A DNA stretch of 7,764 nucleotides from the NCBI RefSeq assembly GCF_000159955.1, contig NZ_GG695973.1, positions 264,768 to 272,531 of the forward strand. Direction: 5' to 3'. A program made the position numbers and the translations under genes. Every line of letters begins with the position of its first letter. Positions within the stretch are counted from its first letter, which is position 1. This stretch comes from Paenibacillus sp. oral taxon 786 str. D14. GTDB taxonomy: Bacteria > Bacillota > Bacilli > Paenibacillales > Paenibacillaceae. Below are positions 1 through 5,183 of this stretch, piece after piece. The notes beneath the pieces were generated by a model. It saw only the letters and a list, made by a program, of their open reading frames with translations, did not search any database and was not told the origin of the DNA.

Positions 1-7
1 ATGCAAC

Positions 8-550
8 ATGGAGAAAATCGAGGTTAATTTTGAAAAAATGTACTATGGTTTTCCGGTCATTCTAACCAGCTTTTACGATGAACATGGAGTTGCACACGTG
101 ACGCCGTCTTCGTCCTCTTACTCACTGAAGGACCTGATTGTGCTGGGTTACAACAGCAAGGGCTATGCCGCGCAGCATCTCAAAGCGGGAGCCGACTTCG
201 TGGTGAACCTACCGGATCGCTCCCTGCAGGAGTCGATTAACTACTGCGGTTCCCGTTCCGGTGCAGAGGGCAGCAAATTCGCCGCAGCCGGTTTGACACC
301 GGTAGCTTCGGAGCATGTCCACGCCCCGGCGATCCAGGAATGCCCGATCTCCATCGCTTGTCGGGTCGTCGAAGTTGTCGAAAGCGAACAGTTCCCGGGC
401 CTGACCCATATTTTCGGACGAATCGTCAGCCGCTCTGTGGCCAAGGACTATTTGAGCGCGGAGGGACGTTTGCTAATTGACAAGCTAAATCCGGTGATCT
501 ATGCCGGGGATGGAGTTCACAAGGGGTTCCGGTTTTTGCAGGAGAGTTGA
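8..550 (+). CDS. Flavin reductase-like FMN-binding protein
   Basis: The 180-residue protein fits the flavin reductase-like, FMN-binding split-barrel family, which is usually about 180-200 residues. Such cytosolic proteins bind FMN and often reduce flavin with NAD(P)H for a partner enzyme; the partner here is unknown. Family-like stretches are a polar Ser-rich segment after HVTP (residues 30-39), the strand FVVNLP (64-69), ECPISIACRVVEVVE (about 111-125) and HIFGRIV (133-139). A C-terminal KLNPVIYAGDG segment (159-169) also resembles the family. The ATG at 8 gives a family-typical N-terminus, but only 7 bases precede it, so the ribosome binding site is outside the window and the frame is open to the left edge. 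A start further upstream cannot be excluded. The gene converges on the minus-strand fusion gene across a shared terminator. Family assignment is fairly secure; the substrate is not known. Confidence 0.82.
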   Translation: MEKIEVNFEKMYYGFPVILTSFYDEHGVAHVTPSSSSYSLKDLIVLGYNSKGYAAQHLKAGADFVVNLPDRSLQESINYCGSRSGAEGSKFAAAGLTPVASEHVHAPAIQECPISIACRVVEVVESEQFPGLTHIFGRIVSRSVAKDYLSAEGRLLIDKLNPVIYAGDGVHKGFRFLQES

Positions 551-590
551 CAGCACAGCGGTCACCTAGCAGCAATTCCTTTCGCGCGAA

Positions 591-633
591 AAAAAGCTGC
601 TTCTTCGCTTCTATAGCGAGGGAGCAGCTTTTT
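591..633. terminator. Bidirectional intrinsic terminator
   Basis: A near-continuous 19-bp stem pairs 591-609 with 615-633 around a 5-nt loop (610-614), with only two G-T pairs. On the plus strand the stem ends in a T run (629-633). On the minus strand the A run at 589-595 becomes seven Ts. It lies between the stop of the plus-strand flavin reductase gene (550) and the stop of the minus-strand fusion gene (637), so it most likely terminates both convergent transcripts. Confidence 0.9.
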
Positions 634-636
634 GCT

Positions 637-1977
637 TTACTCATCTATCAGCCAACGCCTTAGCACGTTCGCGTGATTATACACCGGGTCCTTGGCGGCA
701 TACAGCAAGGTGACCGGACGTTCGCGCGCGATATCGCGGATCCGGTCCGCGAGTACAGCACATTCCGGGCGGCTACTCAATTCCCGCAGGTAATTGGCGC
801 TAAATTCCGCATACCGTTCCATTCGGTGCGCGAATTCCTTGCGCAGCTCCGGGCTCGGGGCGATCCCCTTCATCCACTCGTCAATCGCCGCATCGGCCTT
901 GGCCATCCCGCGCGGCCACAGACGATCCACAAGGATGCGATAGCCGTCTTCGGGAGCCGGTGGTTCGTAGATCCGTTTGACCCGGATCTGCTCTCCAAGC
1001 GTCGTTGTCGGGCGGGATGAGCCTGTCTTCGCAAATTGCCGCACTTCGTCAGCCGTTGGCATGCCTGCCTGGGCGCCGAACTTCGTCACGGCCAGCGCGG
1101 AAGCTTGCGATGCATATTGTATCGCCTCCTTCAGGCTTTGTCCCTGAACGAGAGCGATAGCCAACGCAGCGTTAAAACAGTCGCCGGCCCCTGTCGTGTC
1201 CACGACAGAAACGACGTGTCCCGCCACAGTCCGAACTTCCCCAACCTCATCCAAAAACGCCGATCCTTCGGCGCCTAACGTGGTTATAACCTGGGCCACA
1301 CCTAGTTCCTTCAGTCGTTGCATCGCCATGCGGATAAAGTCGCTGTTCGTGTGCGTTGTGTCCGTCGCATCCGTCATGCTCGCCCCTATCCCGGCGTACC
1401 GCACCAACTCCGTACGATTCGGCGTGATATAGTCGATATACTCGTAAATCTCCTGTGGAAGTTCTCGAGCCGGGGCAGGGTTCAAAATCACCTTCTTGCC
1501 CAGCGATTTGGCGATCCGCGCTGCATAGAATACAGTTTCCACCGGAATTTCCAGCTGGAGCAGTACGATATCGGCTTCCTTCAGCTTGTCCAAATGCTGA
1601 TCGATATCCGCCGGAGTCACTTGGTCGTTAGCTCCGGGAACAACCAGAATGCTGTTGTCACCATCGGCAACGTAGATCGAAGCAACGCCCGTTGCCGTAT
1701 CGGCCAGCCTCTTGACGCCGCTGACATCAACACCTTCCTTACGCAGGGCGGCCAGCAGATCCTCTCCAAAATTGTCCGCTCCAACCGCACCAATCATCGA
1801 GGTACTCGCCCCCAAACGGGCTGCGGCAACCGCCTGATTTGCCCCTTTACCTCCCGGAATAAAGCGAACCCGATCGCCCAGCAGAGTCTCCCCGATCTGT
1901 GGAATCTGCCGCGCCTCCACCACAATATCCATATTCAAACTACCGATCACAGCCACCTTAGGTTGCGTCATTTTCAT
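637..1977 (-). CDS. rbsK: Ribokinase fused to C-terminal DUF488 (YeaO-like) domain
   Basis: The first domain (about residues 1-315 of 446) is a complete ribokinase, which phosphorylates D-ribose to ribose 5-phosphate with ATP in the cytosol. It has the substrate-binding N-terminus GSLNMD, PfkB signature 1 GGKGANQA (42-49), NPAPA, TPNRTE and signature 2 DTTGAGD (260-266) with the catalytic Asp266. A Ser/Thr-rich linker (about 318-331) leads into a complete DUF488 domain (about 332-446) with VKRIYEPP, DRLWPRG (351-357) and LLYAAKD (424-430); its function is poorly known. Ordinary ribokinases end near residue 310, and DUF488 proteins are usually stand-alone at about 115-120 residues, so this is a fusion with no stop or frameshift at the joint. 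I prefer the ATG at 1977 because AAGGG (1991-1987) lies 9 nt upstream; the ATG at 1983 has only 3 nt and would add two residues. No rbs transporter genes are adjacent. The symbol describes the kinase domain only; ribose specificity is inferred. Confidence 0.92.
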   Translation of the reverse strand: MKMTQPKVAVIGSLNMDIVVEARQIPQIGETLLGDRVRFIPGGKGANQAVAAARLGASTSMIGAVGADNFGEDLLAALRKEGVDVSGVKRLADTATGVASIYVADGDNSILVVPGANDQVTPADIDQHLDKLKEADIVLLQLEIPVETVFYAARIAKSLGKKVILNPAPARELPQEIYEYIDYITPNRTELVRYAGIGASMTDATDTTHTNSDFIRMAMQRLKELGVAQVITTLGAEGSAFLDEVGEVRTVAGHVVSVVDTTGAGDCFNAALAIALVQGQSLKEAIQYASQASALAVTKFGAQAGMPTADEVRQFAKTGSSRPTTTLGEQIRVKRIYEPPAPEDGYRILVDRLWPRGMAKADAAIDEWMKGIAPSPELRKEFAHRMERYAEFSANYLRELSSRPECAVLADRIRDIARERPVTLLYAAKDPVYNHANVLRRWLIDE

Positions 1978-1986
1978 AACCATCCG

Positions 1987-1991
1987 CCCTT
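1987..1991 (-). promoter_or_regulatory. Ribosome binding site of the ribokinase-DUF488 gene
   Basis: On the minus strand AAGGG (followed by CGG) precedes three in-frame ATGs at 1983, 1977 and 1971. Spacing is 3, 9 and 15 nt respectively, so the middle ATG fits best. Confidence 0.55.
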
Positions 1992-2010
1992 ATCTTGGTT
2001 TCTGCCCTCA

Positions 2011-2039
2011 AGTTTATGCCAGTTGCGTCCTTTCAGCAA
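2011..2039 (-). promoter_or_regulatory. Candidate sigma-A promoter of the ribokinase-DUF488 gene
   Basis: On the minus strand TTGCTG (2039-2034) is followed by a 17-nt spacer and TAAACT (2016-2011). That is 3 of 6 and 4 of 6 matches to the -35 and -10 consensus. It would start transcription roughly 25-30 nt before the preferred start codon. An 11-bp palindrome, AGCAAGTTGCT (2035-2045), overlaps the -35 and could be an operator. Assigned by eye only. Confidence 0.35.
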
Positions 2040-2060
2040 GTTGCTATCTCATCGTTGTCC

Positions 2061-2076
2061 AGGTCCTTTTCCACCA
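2061..2076 (+). repeat. 16-nt module, copy 1 (second copy 2258-2273)
   Basis: AGGTCCTTTTCCACCA occurs at 2061-2076 and again, identical and in the same orientation, at 2258-2273. Copy 1 runs almost directly into direct repeat A. Copy 2 is followed by about 93 nt of other sequence before direct repeat B. The core CTTTTCCACCA is also the reverse complement of the right end of both long repeats, so it may be a terminal inverted repeat of a small element. Confidence 0.75.
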
Positions 2077-2079
2077 CAA

Positions 2080-2187
2080 TCGTTCGATTGAATTGATTTA
2101 ATAAAGCATAACTCAAACAAGACAATCCCCTCCACCGCCTGAACCAAATACACTTCTGAACCAACGGGATAATGGTGGAAAAGAGGG
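2080..2187 (+). repeat. Long direct repeat, copy A (108 bp)
   Basis: This segment matches 2367-2475 except for one inserted C in copy B and two transitions (G/A and T/C), about 97% identity. It contains a palindrome at its left edge (CAATCG-TT-CGATTG, 2077-2090) and two internal copies of CTGAACCAA. It ends in GGGATAATGGTGGAAAAGAGGG. Strand is arbitrary because no gene defines orientation. It resembles a miniature non-autonomous or REP-like unit, but no transposase or target-site duplication is visible. Confidence 0.9.
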
Positions 2188-2280
2188 GCCAGCGGGCAAA
2201 AGGTTCCTAGTAACAAAACAATCGCTCCCCCTAGGCCCCGGTCATTATATTGAATTTAGGTCCTTTTCCACCATTATCCC
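2166..2280. repeat. 18-bp perfect inverted repeat
   Basis: GGGATAATGGTGGAAAAG (2166-2183, the right end of direct repeat A) is perfectly complementary to CTTTTCCACCATTATCCC (2263-2280). The arms are separated by 79 nt. An inner GGGGCC/GGCCCC pair (2185-2190 with 2234-2239) could stabilise the fold. The right arm looks like a third, inverted copy of the repeat end. Confidence 0.85.
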
Positions 2281-2366
2281 CTTCAGTCAGGGGGACTGTG
2301 ATCCTATGGTCATTCCTCCCATTTTTACATCATTATGTATCTGGATCAGGTTGAAGTAGATTCCAC

Positions 2367-2475
2367 TCGTTCGATTGAATTGATTTAACTAAAGCATAAC
2401 TCAAACAAGACAATCCCCTCCACCACCTGAACCAAATACACTCCTGAACCAACGGGATAATGGTGGAAAAGAGGG
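2367..2475 (+). repeat. Long direct repeat, copy B (109 bp)
   Basis: Second copy of the 2080-2187 repeat, 287 bp downstream and in the same orientation. TCCACCA (2419-2425) can pair with TGGTGGA (2461-2467), giving a local hairpin; in copy A one base change shortens this stem to 6 bp. The 10-nt direct repeat CCTGAACCAA at 2426-2435 and 2443-2452 lies in its loop. The left TIR-like module of copy A is missing here, leaving only a short CCAC. Confidence 0.9.
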
Positions 2476-2592
2476 CTCCGAAGGCGAAAGGTACTGTGTA
2501 GGTGCAGATTCAGGTCCAGATTCTGTTACAGTCACAGTAAAGGTACATCAATGACACATTAAAGGCGCAATACAATGCACGGTGAACAAACA

Positions 2593-2614
2593 ACCGGGAC
2601 CCTAAGGCCCCGGT
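2593..2614 (-). terminator. Intrinsic terminator of the transporter-deacetylase operon
   Basis: On the minus strand ACCGGGGCC-TTAG-GGTCCCGGT forms a GC-rich stem of 6 bp, one mismatch and 2 bp around a 4-nt loop. The T-rich tract TTGTTTGTT follows. It starts 14 nt past the PIG-L stop codon, the expected position for the end of that operon. Confidence 0.75.
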
Positions 2615-2628
2615 CAGCATGAGTAATA

Positions 2629-3336
2629 CTATAAAAACTGCACCCGCTTATTTAATGCGCCGGGTGGAACCATAAACGCTTGAGCCCGCTTGAATCCGAC
2701 CGGCGCTCCGCGCACGATGGTCAACGCTTTGTAGTATTCGATGAAGGGGAAGCCGGACGTTTCACCGCGCGCATAGGCGTACACGTTCATCGCTTTTACC
2801 CAGGTTTCATAGGCTTCTTCCGGGATATCCACGAACACCTCTGGCTGGAAGTCATACGGGTCCTCCCAGTTGTCGGTATAATAGAGCGGGCCGGAGTAGT
2901 GATTCGGCAGCGCCCGCTCTATCGTTTTCAGCGCCGCATAGAACCGGGCATCCTCAACGATGTAGTGCGTGTTCGCATGATCCTTATGCATCGAGCCTTT
3001 CCAGTGCGTGATGAGCAGCGTGGGCTTCACTTCGCGAATCACGTCTGCAACCTGGTATTTAACCTCTTCGTCGACCGGCAGCTCCGCATCCTTATAGGCG
3101 AGAAACCGTACGTCCGCCCCAACGATCTCGGCGAATCTGTGCGCCTCTTCGATTTTTTGCTTCGCATAATCGTCCGGGGACAGCTTGGGATGCCCCTTCT
3201 CTCCTGGCGTCAAGTGCAGGAAAGTCGCTTTATGTCCCGCCTGTACGTATTTTGCGATAACGGCCCCCGCTGTTAAATCCATATCTCCGGCATGCCCGCC
3301 GATGGCCAATATATGTTGTGGTTTATCCATTTCCAT
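2629..3336 (-). CDS. PIG-L/LmbE-type deacetylase with atypical active-site motif
   Basis: The 235-residue protein fits the PIG-L (LmbE-like) family of zinc enzymes that remove acetyl groups from N-acetylglucosamine-type substrates. The family includes MshB of mycothiol and BshB of bacillithiol synthesis. The N-terminal metal motif reads GGHAGDMDL: His15 and Asp18 match the usual His and Asp zinc ligands, but the position normally held by the catalytic-base Asp (HPDD) is Gly17. The third ligand region HKDHANTH (117-124) is intact. There is no signal peptide, so it is probably cytosolic. The ATG at 3336 follows AAGGGAG by 10 nt and is preferred over an in-frame TTG at 3375 that lacks a good ribosome binding site. 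The gene lies 57 nt after the second permease and is the last in the operon, so it may process the imported compound. Family assignment is secure; substrate and activity are not. Confidence 0.88.
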   Translation of the reverse strand: MEMDKPQHILAIGGHAGDMDLTAGAVIAKYVQAGHKATFLHLTPGEKGHPKLSPDDYAKQKIEEAHRFAEIVGADVRFLAYKDAELPVDEEVKYQVADVIREVKPTLLITHWKGSMHKDHANTHYIVEDARFYAALKTIERALPNHYSGPLYYTDNWEDPYDFQPEVFVDIPEEAYETWVKAMNVYAYARGETSGFPFIEYYKALTIVRGAPVGFKRAQAFMVPPGALNKRVQFL

Positions 3337-3346
3337 GATCCGGAAT

Positions 3347-3353
3347 CTCCCTT
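3347..3353 (-). promoter_or_regulatory. Ribosome binding site of the PIG-L gene
   Basis: AAGGGAG on the minus strand lies 10 nt before the ATG at 3336. It is downstream of the alternative TTG (3375), so it supports the shorter protein. Confidence 0.7.
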
Positions 3354-3393
3354 CAAGTTGTAGTATTGTTGGCAATCAAAATATCCGCCACGC

Positions 3394-4269
3394 CTATTCT
3401 TTCAACCCAGAGTTCATCATGCCGCGGACGTAATATTTTTGCAGAATGATAAACACGATGAGGATCGGCACCGTCGAGATGACAAGTCCTGCCATCAGAA
3501 GCGGTTGGGTCAACGTCGGATCCAGGTGGTCCTTCAGCATTTGCACCCCAACGGGCAAGACCGCCAGCTCGGGATTTACTGAGTTAATGATCAATGCCCA
3601 AATGAACTCGTTCCACTGCCCAATAAATTCAAAGATCGCCAGAGTGGCTAACGCAGGCCCGGTCATCGGCATAATGAGCCGGAAATAAATACGGAACTCC
3701 GATGCACCGTCAATACGAGCGGCTTCCAGGTACGCGTTGTTGATCGTCATAATGAACTGCCGCATCAGGAATATGCCGTACGCGCTAACCGCAAAGGGGA
3801 GAATCAAGGACAGGATCGACGTCGTCATCCCGCCTACGCCCCCGTTGCCAAAGAGATCATTACCGCCTACCAATGGAAAATGCGTCATAATATAAAAGTT
3901 CGGGATAAAGAACAGAAAGCTCGGAATCATCATCGTCGACAAAATAAACCGAAAGATCCCATCCCGTCCGCGAAACCGCAGCTTCGTGAGTGCGTACGCC
4001 GCCATCGAGCTTGTCAGCAGCACCAAAACGGTGGTGATGACGGATTTGAGCAGGCTGTTTTTGAACAACAAAGCGATGTTCAGAGATTCAAACGCCAATT
4101 TATAGTTGCCAAACTGGAACGTCTCCGGCAAAAAGCGGTAGTACAGGCTGTTATACTCCGCCGGCCCCTTAAACGAGCTAAAGATCATATCCAGGAAAGG
4201 GAACAGCATCGCGATGGAGCCGATGACGATGATTGTAAAGGAAACCCAAGGCTTTTTTCTCCGTCGCAT
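3394..4269 (-). CDS. CUT1 sugar ABC transporter permease, MalG type
   Basis: This 291-residue inner-membrane protein is the second permease of a carbohydrate importer (CUT1 family, MalG/UgpE-like). It has a positively charged N-terminus (MRRRKK), hydrophobic segments at about 9-31, 75-95, 106-130, 150-170, 204-225 and 256-277, and the cytoplasmic EAA loop YLEAARIDGASEF (about 180-192). That loop couples to the ATPase. Its ATG shares one base with the stop of the upstream permease (TAATG), indicating translational coupling, and GGAG lies 8 nt upstream inside that gene. Length and motif are normal for the family. The transported sugar cannot be read from the sequence. Confidence 0.93.
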   Translation of the reverse strand: MRRRKKPWVSFTIIVIGSIAMLFPFLDMIFSSFKGPAEYNSLYYRFLPETFQFGNYKLAFESLNIALLFKNSLLKSVITTVLVLLTSSMAAYALTKLRFRGRDGIFRFILSTMMIPSFLFFIPNFYIMTHFPLVGGNDLFGNGGVGGMTTSILSLILPFAVSAYGIFLMRQFIMTINNAYLEAARIDGASEFRIYFRLIMPMTGPALATLAIFEFIGQWNEFIWALIINSVNPELAVLPVGVQMLKDHLDPTLTQPLLMAGLVISTVPILIVFIILQKYYVRGMMNSGLKE

Positions 4270-5171
4270 TAGTAGCTCTCCACCCCTCCCTGTTTAAAAA
4301 ACCGCATCTGGATCGCCGTAATGATCATGATGCATACAAACAACACAAACGCCATGGCGCTGGCAAGTCCCCAGTTACCAAAGGAGAACGCCTGCTTATA
4401 CATTTCCAAACCTGCTACGTTGGTGGCATCGCCCGGACCTCCGGTGCGCGTCATGACCATGGTTAGCGTAAACGACTGTAGTCCGCCGATAAACGAGGTG
4501 ATCAATACGAAGGTGATGGATGGTTTAAGCAGCGGCAGCGTGATCCCAAGAAACACCTTCCACAAACTTCCCCCTTCCAGATCCGCAGCCTCATAGTAGT
4601 CCTCCGGGATCGCCTTGAGCCCGGCCGACAGGATCAGCATCGAACTGCCGATCCCGAGCCAGCCTCCAACGACAATGACCGACGTCAGCGCGGTGTTGGG
4701 GTCTTGCAGAAAGTTTTGCCGAGGGATGCCCACCCAGGTGAACAGCTCGTTGATCAACCCATTTGTCGGGTTGTACAAGTACAGCCAGATGTTGCCGATG
4801 GCGACAACCGTCGTGACCGATGGCAGAAAGTACAGCGTTCGCCATAGTCCCTCCCAGCGCAGACGGGTGATGAAATAGGCGACTGCCAATGCACAGACAA
4901 ACGAAATCGCCACCGTACCAAACGCAAACGTAAACGTATTGGTTAAGATCGGATGCAAAAAGTTCGAATTCGCTGAAAACAATGTGCGGTAATTGGCCAA
5001 ACCTACCCACCGGATCGACGCGAGGTCGAAGCCGCCCCATTCCGTAAAGCTGAGGAACAGAGAGAAGAAAAACGGGATCACCAGGAAGATCGCGTAAAAC
5101 ACGAACACCGGCGTCAGGAACAAATAACCAACCAAGCCTTCACGATATGCTAAACCCATCTTCTGTCTCAT
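4269..5171 (-). CDS. CUT1 sugar ABC transporter permease, MalF/UgpA type
   Basis: This 300-residue protein is the first permease of the importer. Hydrophobic segments lie at about 15-42, 75-100, 113-133, 163-184, 217-240 and 267-290. The EAA loop DYYEAADLEGGSLWKVFLG (about 191-209) is recognisable, with Glu-Gly in place of the more usual Asp-Gly. The ATG at 5171 is preceded by AAGGGG 8 nt upstream; that site overlaps the TAA stop of the binding-protein gene, and only 12 nt separate the two genes. It overlaps the next permease by one base. It should pair with the downstream permease in a heterodimeric channel. Confidence 0.93.
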   Translation of the reverse strand: MRQKMGLAYREGLVGYLFLTPVFVFYAIFLVIPFFFSLFLSFTEWGGFDLASIRWVGLANYRTLFSANSNFLHPILTNTFTFAFGTVAISFVCALAVAYFITRLRWEGLWRTLYFLPSVTTVVAIGNIWLYLYNPTNGLINELFTWVGIPRQNFLQDPNTALTSVIVVGGWLGIGSSMLILSAGLKAIPEDYYEAADLEGGSLWKVFLGITLPLLKPSITFVLITSFIGGLQSFTLTMVMTRTGGPGDATNVAGLEMYKQAFSFGNWGLASAMAFVLFVCIMIITAIQMRFFKQGGVESY

Positions 5172-5183
5172 CAGCCGGTCCCC

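Larger units (their letters stand above)
1978..2628. other. Repeat-rich intergenic region without a confident gene
   Basis: About 650 bp lie between the start of the fusion gene and the stop of the PIG-L gene, and no convincing full-length gene occurs on either strand. From left to right it holds the fusion-gene promoter (2011-2039), a 16-nt module at 2061-2076 and direct repeat A (2080-2187). Next come an inverted repeat partner and second 16-nt module (2258-2280), direct repeat B (2367-2475), a possible coding remnant (2456-2554) and the operon terminator (2593-2614). The stretch 2285-2366 shows only a 5-bp hairpin (2284-2288/2294-2298) and no other recognisable signal. Confidence 0.8.

Noticed and set aside
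1318..2091. Long plus-strand open frame (257 codons) opposite the ribokinase gene
   Set aside because: It is antisense to a clearly conserved ribokinase, its translation resembles no protein family I know, and it has no Shine-Dalgarno sequence. It is a shadow frame.
2281..2400. Minus-strand mini-ORF MTIGSQSP with an upstream GGGAGG
   Set aside because: GGGAGG lies only 1 nt from its ATG, and the product is 8 residues with no repeated or conserved counterpart.
2080..2475. CRISPR array or tandem operator array
   Set aside because: There are only two copies, each over 100 bp, and spacing is irregular; no cas genes are visible.
2680..3276. Plus-strand open frame of 198 codons opposite the PIG-L gene
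   Set aside because: It is antisense to a recognisable metal-enzyme gene with intact motifs; the translation shows no domain.
3337..3375. TTG start adding 13 residues to the PIG-L protein
   Set aside because: No ribosome binding site precedes the TTG, while AAGGGAG lies between it and the ATG at 3336. The extra residues lie outside the domain.
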